From assembly GCF_005771635.1 (NCBI RefSeq), contig NZ_VBWP01000002.1, positions 124,001-188,000 on the forward strand: a stretch of DNA of 64,000 nt, read 5' to 3'. A program made the position numbers and the translations under genes. This document shows positions 37,355 to 46,704 of the stretch, piece after piece. Within the stretch, counting starts at the first letter, position 1, and each line of letters opens with the position of its first letter. This DNA is from Culicoidibacter larvae (lineage in GTDB: Bacteria; Bacillota_I; Bacilli_A; Culicoidibacterales; Culicoidibacteraceae). The notes under the pieces are model-generated. The model did not search any database. It had not been told where the DNA came from and saw only the letters and a program-made list of their open reading frames with translations.

Positions 37355-37427
37355 GACATATTCCTCCCAAATGCTATTTTATATATTATACCAAAAATCA
37401 CACAAGTTGCCAAAATTGTTCGAAAGT

Positions 37428-37464
37428 TAAAACCGGTCGGAGTAAATCTCCGACCGGTTTTTTC
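37428..37464 (-). terminator. Terminator after the M28 peptidase gene
   Basis: AAAACCGGTCGGAG and its complement around a 5-base loop. Confidence 0.85.
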
Positions 37465-37466
37465 AT

Positions 37467-39104
37467 TTATTCTAACGAGTAGATACTTAGGTAACCTGCA
37501 ATTGAACCAGCAAATAATGTCCCGATTATAAATAATGTTGGTGTCAAGATTGCCATAAAAATAAGGTATAGCACCGGAACAACTAGTATTGATGCAATTG
37601 CAGCTGTAATAATCGCTACTATTTTCTTAGTTCTTTGTTTGTATTTCTCGGCAATCAGAGTATAAATAATTATTCCCCCGGCAAGCGGCAATAAAATAAA
37701 TATTGGTAAATAACTTGCACCGCTGAGCAGGAATGTTAGTATAATTGTAGCAATTGCGAGTAACACCAGATACCAGACGGCAAAGCCAGAAAAGTTGAGT
37801 CGTTTGCCAAACAGGCGAAGAATGCCAAGTACTGCCAGCAAGATAATTATCAGCATAACCGTATAAATGGCGAACAATGGTAAGCGTACCGGAATTATAT
37901 TTACAACAACAATTCGAGTAACAAAGCCTATTACTGCACCGCATAAAATAATTGCCACCAAGGCTATTGCTCCCCAAAGCAGTTGTCGTTTATTGAAGGT
38001 TTTTTTGACAATAAGCAGAACTATGGCAATGACTGCGAGCAGCGCTGCAGTTATTGCTAAGACTTTTGCAATACTCTCAGGCATAACAATTTGCATACCT
38101 CGGAATATTGGAAAGTAAACCGCATTTTCATTTTCAATATTTTCAACATCATTTATCTTAGCAAAATAATTAATCAACTCAGAAATCGTAGTTGTATACT
38201 GGTAAGCACTATTGCGATCAATATTATCATAATTATCTGTTGGGGCATGATAATTTTCTACCCCATCCAGCATCAGAAAATCCATAGCTCCCTCATAATT
38301 ACTATTTAGAAAAACGGTCAAGTCAGTCCCATTAGGCAATAAATCAAAAATACTGCTGCCAATTGATGTGGCCATCGGTGTGCTGACTGCTGCCACATAA
38401 TGATGAAGTAAATGATTATTTCCATTACTGGTTCGGAACATAATCATACCGCCGCCGGTTCCTCGTGCCTCGAAATCAAGCACAAAGGTTGCAGTTTCAG
38501 CCATTTCAGGATGTTTTTCCACATAATCCTTTGCACCAAGCATTTTCAGCTCTTCACCGTCAGTAAATAAAAACACAAAATTATTTTGTGGCTGTCCGTT
38601 TGCTTTCAGCACTCGCATCGCCTCTAAAATCGATGCTACCGAAATGCCATCATCGCCAGCACCCGGCCCATGTTTGGTACTATCATAATGTGCCATAACC
38701 AGTGTCGTTGCCAGAGGATTCGTTCCCGCTACTTCAACAACTAAATTAGTCATGTTCAACTGTTCCGGTAAAGGCTCACCATCAGGCGTTGCTGCGGCAA
38801 TAACCTCCGGATCCGTGTTTGTAAAGTGCTCTTCCCGCACCACATAACCCATTGCTTCAATTTGCTCAATCAAATATGCTCGTACATTTTGATTTGCGAC
38901 ACTCCCGGCTGGATGGGCACTAAAAGCAATATGCTTTAAATGTCCCATCATCACGGCCACACTCGCCTGCTTTTCACCAGCCGCTTCGGCAACCGTCATT
39001 GTTTGTTCGTCGAAATTATAGCTTGAAGGTTCATATGCCATAATTCCCAGATATCCGCCAGCAATTATCACCATTGCCAACAAGACATGTAGTATTTTTT
39101 TCAT
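37467..39104 (-). CDS. M28-family zinc peptidase with C-terminal membrane domain
   Basis: 545 residues. An N-terminal signal anchor (KKILHVLLAMVIIAGGYLGIMAY) precedes an extracellular M28 aminopeptidase domain, followed by about eight membrane helices, the layout of Fxna/Pff1-type proteins. Metal and catalytic residues are present: MAHYDSTKHGPGAGDDG (His, Asp), FTDGEELKMLGA (Glu pair), LDFEARGTGG (Asp) and NYHAPTDNYDN (His). The ATG at 39104 has GGAG 8 bases upstream and is preferred to a 32-residue longer frame. Transcription seems to start at a MerR-type promoter with a 19-base spacer. Confidence 0.88.
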   Translation of the reverse strand: MKKILHVLLAMVIIAGGYLGIMAYEPSSYNFDEQTMTVAEAAGEKQASVAVMMGHLKHIAFSAHPAGSVANQNVRAYLIEQIEAMGYVVREEHFTNTDPEVIAAATPDGEPLPEQLNMTNLVVEVAGTNPLATTLVMAHYDSTKHGPGAGDDGISVASILEAMRVLKANGQPQNNFVFLFTDGEELKMLGAKDYVEKHPEMAETATFVLDFEARGTGGGMIMFRTSNGNNHLLHHYVAAVSTPMATSIGSSIFDLLPNGTDLTVFLNSNYEGAMDFLMLDGVENYHAPTDNYDNIDRNSAYQYTTTISELINYFAKINDVENIENENAVYFPIFRGMQIVMPESIAKVLAITAALLAVIAIVLLIVKKTFNKRQLLWGAIALVAIILCGAVIGFVTRIVVVNIIPVRLPLFAIYTVMLIIILLAVLGILRLFGKRLNFSGFAVWYLVLLAIATIILTFLLSGASYLPIFILLPLAGGIIIYTLIAEKYKQRTKKIVAIITAAIASILVVPVLYLIFMAILTPTLFIIGTLFAGSIAGYLSIYSLE

Positions 39105-39126
39105 AACCATCACTCCTATACTTTGG

Positions 39127-39157
39127 ATTCTAAGGGCTACCCTAAGGTTGGAGTCAA
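39127..39157 (-). promoter_or_regulatory. MerR-type promoter of the M28 peptidase gene
   Basis: TTGACT (39152-39157) and TAGAAT (39127-39132) are separated by 19 bases, with the dyad AGGG-TAG-CCCT in the spacer. Such long spacers with a central dyad are the mark of promoters activated by MerR-family regulators. Confidence 0.6.
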
Positions 39158-39174
39158 GTTTTTTATAGAAATTT

Positions 39175-39206
39175 AAAAAAACCGTGCACTTATAGTGCAC
39201 GGTTTT
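39175..39206 (-). terminator. Terminator after the DUF1801 gene
   Basis: AAAAACCGTGCAC and its complement around TTATA, with T-rich minus-strand tail. Confidence 0.85.
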
Positions 39207-39226
39207 TCAACTTTTCCGCATTAGTA

Positions 39227-39598
39227 TTACTTCCGCCAGAAAGTAGTAATATCTTTTTTATCTTCAATATTGAAGGCAATGATTTCTTTTAGCAAGTCAT
39301 AATTGACTTCACTGGTCCAGGGAATCTGGACTAGCATTTTCGTTTGCTTATAACCTGCAGCTTTTATTTTGGGAGCAAAGTGATCAAGCACTACACCTTC
39401 CGGTGAAAAAGCCAAATGTTGTTTAGAAATACTAAAACCAATAATGAAAGTTTCATGATCAGTATACATTGGTTGATTCCAAGCTATCCGCTTTTCTAAG
39501 TTTGGGAACTCACTATCAATCCAAGCGAAAATTGCTTCCAACCGGGCGCGATGTTCCGGATTATCAACAGCTGCTAAATACTCAGCAAAAGTGTCCAT
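39227..39598 (-). CDS. DUF1801 / YdhG-like protein
   Basis: 123 residues with the family features KRIAWNQPMYTDHETFIIGFSISKQHLAFSPEG and YKQTKMLVQIPWTSEVNYDLL. The family is sometimes called iron chaperone by similarity to frataxin-like Fra, but the function of this member is not proven. It is a single gene between its own terminator and tRNA-Arg. Confidence 0.82.
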   Translation of the reverse strand: MDTFAEYLAAVDNPEHRARLEAIFAWIDSEFPNLEKRIAWNQPMYTDHETFIIGFSISKQHLAFSPEGVVLDHFAPKIKAAGYKQTKMLVQIPWTSEVNYDLLKEIIAFNIEDKKDITTFWRK

Positions 39599-39699
39599 AT
39601 ATAATTCCTCCTATTATTCTCAACTTTGGTACTCTTATTCTAGCACATAATCACAAAAACACAATTAAAAATGTTTAATATGCAATAGATTCAAAAAAA

Positions 39700-39723
39700 G
39701 CATCAGCGAATGAACGCTAATGC
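39700..39723 (-). terminator. Terminator after tRNA-Arg
   Basis: GCAT(C)AGCG pairs with CGCT(A)ATGC around a 6-base loop and is followed by T7 on the minus strand. Confidence 0.75.
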
Positions 39724-39745
39724 CTACTACTTATACAAATATAAA

Positions 39746-39822
<77 letters not shown>

Positions 39823-39881
39823 AATATGATAAACTGCAAGTAATATTATAACAATATTGTGCAATTATATCAAGACAATAT

Positions 39882-40388
39882 TTATTGCTGCTCAACAACA
39901 AGCACCCAATCTTCATCAAGCCGCATTGCCTGTTGCTGCTGCTCATCCATTTGATGATTCGGATCAAAATAAAGCAATACTTTATCGGTTGGATTCAGCC
40001 CTTTGAGGCTGAAGCCAACCCCAGCTTCGGAAACATGAACACTATCAGCAATCGCTTGCTCCCCTAAAATTAACATCGCGTTGCAAAATGGTTGATTATC
40101 TTTAAGCATTGTAATTGCGGTATCAGCCGCCTCGCCTGCTTCACCACGGTTAGTAAAAGACAGTTCCCCAGCTTCATGATAAGTAATTTCTAAGTCATAA
40201 ATTTGGTAATTGGTCAGCGTTGTAGCGGCAATTTCAAACTCAATTGCGCCTTTTTTCAGGGTCTCAAGATATTCTGCCTGCTGATCATCATTCTGGTTTT
40301 GATTATGCATAGCCACTAGCGGCGTACCTACTAACATTAATGCGAAAATTAAAAGCATTGCTAATGGCAGTTGACCTATCTTCTTCAT
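39882..40388 (-). CDS. Predicted secreted protein, unknown function
   Basis: 168 residues with a signal peptide (KKIGQLPLAMLLIFALMLVGTPLVA) and no lipobox Cys at the cleavage region. The mature part is acidic and Gln-rich, including QNQNDDQQ and DEQQQQ. No family recognised. Its ATG overlaps the stop of the Abi_2 gene by 4 bases, so it is co-translated with it, although the two products act in different compartments. Confidence 0.7.
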   Translation of the reverse strand: MKKIGQLPLAMLLIFALMLVGTPLVAMHNQNQNDDQQAEYLETLKKGAIEFEIAATTLTNYQIYDLEITYHEAGELSFTNRGEAGEAADTAITMLKDNQPFCNAMLILGEQAIADSVHVSEAGVGFSLKGLNPTDKVLLYFDPNHQMDEQQQQAMRLDEDWVLVVEQQ

Positions 40389-41281
40389 TGTTCCACTCCT
40401 ATATGTAAAATACTCAGTAATTGTTCATACCAAGATTCAGGAAAACCAATTTTTTTAAGTTCAATATTACTATCATGCAATTCTTCTTTCAAATCATTGA
40501 TAATCATAAATATTAAATCCACATCAACCGTACTAAGAAATTTCGTACAAACATAAAAGGCAGCAAACAAATCATTGCCAACAAAATCAGGAAATTGTCT
40601 TTCATCAAAGCGGTCTAACGTAGCCGGATCATTAAAGTGACGATCAACAAAACGCCCCTGATGTGCCGCAGTATTACGAATAACAACTAAATAATGCAAC
40701 CAGCTAGGCAAGTCACGGTATGAAAATCCATAAATTCGGGCAATTTCCTTCTGGTCATGCTTTTTCAAATTAGTATAAAACAATTCCAGCATCTGCAACG
40801 TACATAACTCAAAAGCAACCCAAACCGGCAACTCATAAATATTGCTGACATGAACATCATCAATAACCTCGTAAACATTACGCATCGTAAACTTTTTCTC
40901 TAATTTTCGATAAAACTCTTTAAACTCCTGTGCTGACTGGAAATGCTCGCGATGACGGTAGCCATCGCTGCCATACCGGGTTCCAACCAAGTCTGACAAT
41001 TGTGCCCGCAAAGCCACCTCGATTGGATCAATACACTGCATAATAATATGGCGAATATACCGATCAAACTCATAAATATTCTCTAAATCAGCAAAAGTTG
41101 TCCCTGGGAAAAAGTGCCGATTTTCATCCTCAAACATTGGTGCAAAGCGCATCATTCGGAAATAATCAACTCGCTCTAAAGCCGCTTTGGCACTTGCGCG
41201 ATCATCAATCTGCAAACCATCACTGATAAGAATATCTAAGCGCTCATCAATTGATCTATACTTTGGAAATACACTATTCAT
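40385..41281 (-). CDS. Abi_2 / AbiD-AbiF-like HEPN protein
   Basis: 298 residues. The N-terminal region (IDERLDILISDGL, AALERVDYFRM, FADLENIYEFDRYIRHIIM, IDPIEVALRAQL) follows the Abi_2 pattern of abortive infection proteins AbiD/AbiF. The C-terminal part has R202-NTAA-H207, the Rx4H HEPN ribonuclease signature. The ATG at 41281 has GAGGAG 8 bases upstream. Relatives block phage growth or act as toxins. It is set in a string of housekeeping genes (yqeG before it) with overlapping ends, and no phage or mobile sequences are near. Confidence 0.82.
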   Translation of the reverse strand: MNSVFPKYRSIDERLDILISDGLQIDDRASAKAALERVDYFRMMRFAPMFEDENRHFFPGTTFADLENIYEFDRYIRHIIMQCIDPIEVALRAQLSDLVGTRYGSDGYRHREHFQSAQEFKEFYRKLEKKFTMRNVYEVIDDVHVSNIYELPVWVAFELCTLQMLELFYTNLKKHDQKEIARIYGFSYRDLPSWLHYLVVIRNTAAHQGRFVDRHFNDPATLDRFDERQFPDFVGNDLFAAFYVCTKFLSTVDVDLIFMIINDLKEELHDSNIELKKIGFPESWYEQLLSILHIGVEQ

Positions 41282-41789
41282 CAAGTTCGCTCCTCTTGTT
41301 CTTTCTCGTTCCTAAGACACGCTCAATCAAACGGCTTGGTTTCGCAAAAATATTATCCTTATCCACCAATGGTTCAACCAAAATCGCACGAATGCCGCAA
41401 AGTTGCGCACCAATCACATCGGTCAACAACTGATCACCAATATGCATAATATGCTTCCTCGGCAACGCCAATTTTCGCTTCGCCCGTAAAAACCCAAACG
41501 GCAACGGCTTAATCGCAAACGAAACATACGGCAAACCTACCTGTCCGGCAATTGCTGCCACCCGCTCGCGACGATTATTGGAAATCAAAACTACACTGAT
41601 TCTGGCATCAACAAACTCGCCCAGCTTCGCTTTAAACTCCGCCCGAATCGGTTGATTCGGCGCATCATGCGAAGCAAACACAGTATTATCAATATCAACA
41701 AAAAGACCAGTCACAGCCTTTTCCTGTAACCACTCAACCTCAATATCTAAAATCGAATCTACCATCACATAAGGACGCACTAAGGACAC
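41274..41789 (-). CDS. yqeG: YqeG-family HAD phosphatase
   Basis: 171 residues, HAD class IIIA. Motif I FVDIDNTV, motif II LISNN, motif III Lys in RAKRKL, and motif [10 protein letters not shown] are all present. Substrate not established. The start is GTG at 41789 (AGGTGGAGATTAC before it); an ATG eight codons later is possible. It overlaps comEB by 10 bases and the Abi_2 gene by 8. Confidence 0.9.
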   Translation of the reverse strand: MSLVRPYVMVDSILDIEVEWLQEKAVTGLFVDIDNTVFASHDAPNQPIRAEFKAKLGEFVDARISVVLISNNRRERVAAIAGQVGLPYVSFAIKPLPFGFLRAKRKLALPRKHIMHIGDQLLTDVIGAQLCGIRAILVEPLVDKDNIFAKPSRLIERVLGTRKNKRSELDE

Positions 41790-42250
41790 GTAATCTCCAC
41801 CTCAACCTGTTCCATCTGACGATACACAACACCGGCACAATCAAACATATGTTTTGATGCAACATTCTCTTTCTCACCATTATACTTATCCGACATGTAT
41901 ACAACCTCTTTAATCCCTGCCTGAATAATCGCTTTAGCGCACTCATTACAAGGAAATAAAGAAACATACACACTACAACCAGCCAGCTTCTCAGTACTAT
42001 TTAAAATAGCATTCAATTCAGCATGCACCACATACGGATACTTAGTATCTAAAAACTCACCACTGCGTTCCCACGGAAAATCACCATCATCGCACCCATA
42101 AGGCAAACCATTATATCCAATACCAACAATACGCTTCTCGCCATTCACGATACACGCACCAACTTGCGTTCCCGGATCCTTACTGCGCTTCCCCGAAAGC
42201 AACGCAATCCCCATAAAATAAACATCCCACGAAATATAATCTGTCCGCAT
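41780..42250 (-). CDS. comEB: dCMP deaminase (ComEB-like)
   Basis: Deaminates dCMP to dUMP for thymidylate synthesis. The zinc site is HAELNAIL plus PCNECAK. 156 residues from the ATG at 42250, which has AGGTGA 8 bases upstream. The longer frame, including an ATG at 42268, lacks a good site. It is the first gene of comEB-yqeG-abi-secreted protein. Confidence 0.92.
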   Translation of the reverse strand: MRTDYISWDVYFMGIALLSGKRSKDPGTQVGACIVNGEKRIVGIGYNGLPYGCDDGDFPWERSGEFLDTKYPYVVHAELNAILNSTEKLAGCSVYVSLFPCNECAKAIIQAGIKEVVYMSDKYNGEKENVASKHMFDCAGVVYRQMEQVEVEITCP

Positions 42251-42300
42251 ACAATCACTCACCTTCATTGCTATTATTCTATCACAAAAAAACTCATAAA

Positions 42301-42330
42301 AAAAGCAACGAAGCCGAGCTTCGTTGCTTT
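42301..42330 (-). terminator. Terminator after trmB
   Basis: AAGCAACGAAGC-CGA-GCTTCGTTGCTT followed by T7 on the minus strand. Confidence 0.9.
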
Positions 42331-42337
42331 TCAAAAA

Positions 42338-42988
42338 CTATTTTGCGGCGAATTTTGCTTCTAGCCTGTAAATCGGTTGCCCTTTAGCAGCAAACTTCTC
42401 CTCATACTCAGTCATAATATTACCTTCAAAATCGCTGTTATGCAAATCAAGACTAACCATCAGCAACTCCATACCATAATTATTAACACTCAGCAGACTT
42501 GACTCAAATAAGTGCATATTATCGGTTTTTTGACAAACATATCCATCAGCCATCAAAATCTGCTGATAACGACTTAAAAACTGCGGTGCCGTCAGACGTC
42601 GCTTCGCATGACGTTTCTTTGGCCACGGATCTGAAAAATTCAGATATACCGACGTCACTTCAGCATCAGCAAAGTTATCGGTCAAAAGCTCAGCATCCAA
42701 ATGCAAAAACCGTAAATTCGGCGGACACTGCGGATCTTCCAATCCGCGTTCCAAGGCCCGAACCAGCACCGAATCAAAACGCTCGATGCCAATAAAATTA
42801 ATTGCCGGATGCGCTTTGGCCATCTCAATGACAAAGCGCCCCTTACCCATGCCAATTTCAATAGCAATCGGATTACTGTTGCCAAACACTTCATGCCAGG
42901 CACCTTTATGTACTGAACCATCCAGAATCACTAATTCTGGATGGTTCGCTAATTTCTCTTTCGCATAGGGAATGTTGCGTAAACGCAT
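42338..42988 (-). CDS. trmB: tRNA (guanine-N7)-methyltransferase
   Basis: Makes m7G46 in tRNA variable loops using SAM. 216 residues with IEIGMGKGRFVIEMA (SAM loop), FIGIERFDSVLVRAL, and the signature SDPWPKKRHAKRRLT. It follows pepV by 14 bases. Confidence 0.96.
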   Translation of the reverse strand: MRLRNIPYAKEKLANHPELVILDGSVHKGAWHEVFGNSNPIAIEIGMGKGRFVIEMAKAHPAINFIGIERFDSVLVRALERGLEDPQCPPNLRFLHLDAELLTDNFADAEVTSVYLNFSDPWPKKRHAKRRLTAPQFLSRYQQILMADGYVCQKTDNMHLFESSLLSVNNYGMELLMVSLDLHNSDFEGNIMTEYEEKFAAKGQPIYRLEAKFAAK

Positions 42989-43002
42989 GAATTTCCGCTC
43001 CT

Positions 43003-44361
43003 TTATTTCGCTAATTCATATAAACTTTCAGCGTAAATCGCGATTGCTTTAATTAAGTCGGCAACCGGAACCCGCTCGTCAGTTTGATGCATACGGTCTT
43101 CAGTACCCTCAAAAAGCATACCGAATGCCACACCTTTTTTCATTACTCGCGCATATGTACCGCCACCGGTTGTTAACAATTCTTGATTATCACCAGTTTG
43201 TTTACGATATACACCAGCAAGCGTTTCAATTAAAACATCATCTTGTGGCACATAAAGTGCTGCTTTTTTCTCAGCATTCTCTATAAATGCACCAAAAGGC
43301 GCCAATGCTGTTGTCATCGTTTTTAATCCGGCATCAGCATCCCACTCTTGTGAGTGACGCAAATTAACCGTAATATCAAATTTACCATTTACATAACTGA
43401 ACACACCGGCATTAATAGTTAAATTACCGATTACACCAGTATGGCTGATTCCAAACTTCGTTCCATCAGTATCAAGAAACTTCTGTACCAAATTAATCAA
43501 CGGACTCTCAATATGATTATCTAAAAATTCAAACAAAATATACAGCGCATTTATTCCCAGTGCCGGTTGCATACCATGTACTGCTTTACCTTTAATCGTC
43601 AAGACTTGAACATCACCATTACGATCAAAAGTACCTTCATAATTATGTTTATCAAGATATGCTTGGTAGGCAACTTCAAGATTATCACTGCAACGAAATT
43701 CAACCCGCGCATCCTCAGGCACCATATTTGAACGATCTCCGGCACTCAAACTAATAATTGCGTCATCATTATGATTAAGCACAATATTGAAGTTTAACAT
43801 CCCTTTTTCGGCATAAATCAATGGAAAATTAGCATCCGGACTAAACCCGGTATCCGGCATTTCTTCGGTGGCAAAATACCGGTCAACACAACGCCAACCG
43901 CTCTCTTCATCAGTTCCGTCAATCAAACGAATCCGTTTCGATAAAGGCAAGCCAAGATCCTTTAACATCTTCACTGCATAATAAGCCGCCATCATTGGTC
44001 CTTTATCATCTTGAGTTCCGCGACCATAAATGAAACCATCTTCAACTGCACCACTAAAAGCGGTGCCATGCAACCAGCCTTCACCTACCGGTACCACATC
44101 AGAATGTCCTAAAACACCAACCAATTCATTACCAGCACCATATTCAATATGACCAGCTAAATTATCAATGTTCTTAATAACGAAACCATCACGTTTACCT
44201 AAATCAAGAAAATACTCTAAAGCATCTACATTAGCAGTTCCTAAAGGAGCTTCTTTAGTAGCATTTGCTTCATCAAGGACACTGGGAATTTGAATCCATC
44301 CAGCTAAATCTTTCAGCATTGCTGCCTCATATTTTTTTGCCTCTTCTAACCAATTTGTCAT
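43003..44361 (-). CDS. pepV: Dipeptidase PepV (M20 family)
   Basis: Cytosolic zinc dipeptidase, 452 residues. Metal ligands are in VGVLGHSDVVPVG (His), GRGTQDDKGPMMA (Asp) and IDGTDEESGWRC (Glu). The lid domain with HGMQPALGINAL lies in the middle, and a C-terminal ATGGGTYARVMKKGVAFG-type segment (here LLTTGGGTYARV) ends the metal site. ATG at 44361 with AAAGGA 9 bases upstream. Confidence 0.95.
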   Translation of the reverse strand: MTNWLEEAKKYEAAMLKDLAGWIQIPSVLDEANATKEAPLGTANVDALEYFLDLGKRDGFVIKNIDNLAGHIEYGAGNELVGVLGHSDVVPVGEGWLHGTAFSGAVEDGFIYGRGTQDDKGPMMAAYYAVKMLKDLGLPLSKRIRLIDGTDEESGWRCVDRYFATEEMPDTGFSPDANFPLIYAEKGMLNFNIVLNHNDDAIISLSAGDRSNMVPEDARVEFRCSDNLEVAYQAYLDKHNYEGTFDRNGDVQVLTIKGKAVHGMQPALGINALYILFEFLDNHIESPLINLVQKFLDTDGTKFGISHTGVIGNLTINAGVFSYVNGKFDITVNLRHSQEWDADAGLKTMTTALAPFGAFIENAEKKAALYVPQDDVLIETLAGVYRKQTGDNQELLTTGGGTYARVMKKGVAFGMLFEGTEDRMHQTDERVPVADLIKAIAIYAESLYELAK

Positions 44362-44420
44362 AACTCTCAATCCTTTCTCTTATTATACCCGTCAAATACT
44401 CTAATACAGAGTTAATACCC

Positions 44421-45200
44421 CTAGGTATTCGGGTGCTTATTCAAATCATAAATAATTTTTAAACCATCAAACATCAAATGCTCATCAATTATTTCAATTG
44501 ATTCCGCATGATGAGCAATAAACTGTGCCTGTCCGCCGGTTGCTACAACCTTCGCCGGCATTTCCAGTTCTTTCTTAATCCGGCCGACAATACCATCAAC
44601 TAAGCCGGCATAGCCGAAAATAATTCCCGATTGCACCGCTTCAATAGTATTCTTACCAATCGCATGAGCTGGTTGCTCCAACGGAATATTGGGAATCAAT
44701 GCTGCTTTGGAAAACAACGACTGGCTCGCTAAATTAATTCCCGGCGTGATTGCTCCACCTAAATATTCAGCTTTCTCATTCACAACCATCATTGTTGTTG
44801 CAGTCCCAAAATCAACTACAATTGTTGGTCCGCCATATTTATGGAAAGCAGCCACAGCAGTTGAAATTAAATCACTGCCGGTACTTTGCGGCGGCTGATT
44901 CAACTTAATATGCAGCCCAGTCTTAATCCCGGCACCAACCATAATTGGTTTTCTGCCAATAGCACGAACGCCTAACCATTCCAACGGCATGTTCATTGCC
45001 GGCACTACTGAAGACACAATCATATCCTCAATCATATCCCAGCTCACCTGCTCTTCGTGCATCGCCATCGATAACAGCATGTAATATTCATCTGCAGTTC
45101 GCTCCAAACCAGAAGAAAAACGCCACGTCGTGACGAGTTTCTTACCGTCATGCAAACCAACAACCATATTCGTATTTCCAACATCAAACAATAATATCAT
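44421..45200 (-). CDS. coaX: Type III pantothenate kinase
   Basis: First step of coenzyme A synthesis, pantothenate to 4'-phosphopantothenate. 259 residues with the ASKHA phosphate motif LLFDVGNTN, TGSDL, and VVDFGTATTMMVV. The start ATG overlaps the stop of the upstream ECF S-component by 4 bases, tying kinase to a transporter and indicating that the imported substrate is pantothenate. Confidence 0.95.
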   Translation of the reverse strand: MILLFDVGNTNMVVGLHDGKKLVTTWRFSSGLERTADEYYMLLSMAMHEEQVSWDMIEDMIVSSVVPAMNMPLEWLGVRAIGRKPIMVGAGIKTGLHIKLNQPPQSTGSDLISTAVAAFHKYGGPTIVVDFGTATTMMVVNEKAEYLGGAITPGINLASQSLFSKAALIPNIPLEQPAHAIGKNTIEAVQSGIIFGYAGLVDGIVGRIKKELEMPAKVVATGGQAQFIAHHAESIEIIDEHLMFDGLKIIYDLNKHPNT

Positions 45201-45784
45201 AACACCGGCCCCTTATAAACTCGTTTTAGCACAGCAACAACCGGAATCGTCACCACAATCGCAGCAATAATTTCGGGAATACTGTTGAATACAAATGTTG
45301 TTCCGACAACGGTAAATGCTGCCGCCGCACTATCACCAAGAACCGGCTGATAAAAGAAGAAAATGGCTCCCAATACCAATACCGTATTCGTTAGTGTTGC
45401 TAATAGTGCCGCAACACCGCTCGCCAGCTTCTGGCGAACGGTGTCATTTTGACTCACCCAAACATACACATAATAAGCAACCACACCAATTAAAACCCGT
45501 GGAATAATTGCCACCAAAGGATTATAGAAAACTACCGAAGTAATACTCGGCCGTAAAAATGCATTCATCATGCTGGAAATCCCAAACACCAGACCAATTG
45601 CCGCACCGACCCGCGGTCCGCCGACAATTCCGGCAATAATAACCGGGATATGCATTGTCGTAATCGCTGCTACCCCGATACTAATAAAACCAAACGGGGT
45701 AAACGAAAGCCCAAAAGCCAACGCCCCCAACACACCAATCAATGCTATACTCTTAGCATCCATACCTTTTTTCTTTGCACTCAT
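45197..45784 (-). CDS. ECF transporter S component, probably for pantothenate
   Basis: 195 residues, about six membrane helices (MDAKSIALIGVLGALAFGLSF, HIPVIIAGIVGGPRVGAAIGLVFGISSM and others). The GPRVGAAIGLVFG segment is typical of ECF substrate-binding membrane subunits. The energising EcfAAT genes lie elsewhere. ATG at 45784 with GGAG 8 bases upstream; a GTG 9 bases earlier is less likely. Co-translation with coaX points to pantothenate (PanT-like). Confidence 0.85.
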   Translation of the reverse strand: MSAKKKGMDAKSIALIGVLGALAFGLSFTPFGFISIGVAAITTMHIPVIIAGIVGGPRVGAAIGLVFGISSMMNAFLRPSITSVVFYNPLVAIIPRVLIGVVAYYVYVWVSQNDTVRQKLASGVAALLATLTNTVLVLGAIFFFYQPVLGDSAAAAFTVVGTTFVFNSIPEIIAAIVVTIPVVAVLKRVYKGPVL

Positions 45785-45859
45785 GTGATTCACTCCTTAT
45801 TTTGGCCCTCAGTGAGGTACCGTATAAATCGTTGTATTTGGCACCATAAAAGGTGCAGG

Positions 45860-46576
45860 TTATTCTGTATCTGCTAACAATGCTTCAAGTTCATCATTAG
45901 TCAATCGACGTGATTGTCCCAGCTCGAGCGACTCGTCCAAGTCCAGGCTGCCGATTTTTGTACGTTTTAAGTATACCACTTTTTTACCCACTGCTTCAAA
46001 CATTCTTTTGATTTGATGGAATTTTCCTTCACTTATACACACAACAATTTCCGTTGCCTGCTCGGTATTTGGGATACTCAGAATTGCCGGCTTCGTCAGA
46101 TAACCATCATCCAAAGTTACCCCTGCAGCAAAAGCCGCAATATCGTCCTCAGTAACCGGCTGATCAATAGTTGCAATATATTCTTTCATCACATGTGATT
46201 TCGGAGTCAACAACTTATGCGCCAGCTTACCATTATTGGTCAGCAACACCAATCCCTCAGTATCCTTATCTAAACGCCCAACCGGAAACACTTCACGACT
46301 GGCAAAATACGGATCCAACAAATCAACAACCGTTGCGTCAAGCTCATCACTCGTAGCACTCACTACATTCTGCGGCTTATTAAGCATCACATACACAAAC
46401 GGCTCATAGGTCACCACTTCATCCTCAACCCGAACCACTTGCGTCGCTGTATCAACATGCACTTTGGGATTTATCACCACCTGTTCATCAACAAACACCA
46501 CTTTCCGCTTCAGCAACTCCTTGACCTCACGTCGGCTGCCAAAACCACTATTTGCTAACAACTTATCTATACGCAT
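45860..46576 (-). CDS. rsuA: 16S rRNA pseudouridine synthase RsuA/RluB family
   Basis: 238 residues. An S4 RNA-binding domain (1-60, MRIDKLLANSGFGSRREVKELL) precedes the catalytic domain with PVGRLDKDTEGLVLLTNNGKLAHKL, where the Asp of GRLDKDT is the nucleophile, and KFHQIKRMF. Probably modifies U516 of 16S rRNA. ATG at 46576 with AGAGGG. The 5' leader has a 15-bp stem-loop. Confidence 0.92.
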   Translation of the reverse strand: MRIDKLLANSGFGSRREVKELLKRKVVFVDEQVVINPKVHVDTATQVVRVEDEVVTYEPFVYVMLNKPQNVVSATSDELDATVVDLLDPYFASREVFPVGRLDKDTEGLVLLTNNGKLAHKLLTPKSHVMKEYIATIDQPVTEDDIAAFAAGVTLDDGYLTKPAILSIPNTEQATEIVVCISEGKFHQIKRMFEAVGKKVVYLKRTKIGSLDLDESLELGQSRRLTNDELEALLADTE

Positions 46577-46603
46577 TACTTTCCCTCTTTCCAAAACGCT
46601 GCA

Positions 46604-46642
46604 GTCAAACGGCGGGTCTCCAGAGCGGACCCGTCGTTTGAC
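46604..46642 (-). promoter_or_regulatory. Stem-loop in the rsuA leader
   Basis: Two 15-base arms (46604-46618, 46628-46642) pair with a single G-U and a 9-base loop. There is no T tract, so it is not a terminator in either direction. Confidence 0.5.
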
Positions 46643-46704
46643 CCAAAAATTCTCCTGCTATTCAAAACACGATATCTATATTATAATATACCATAGGTGA
46701 TAAC

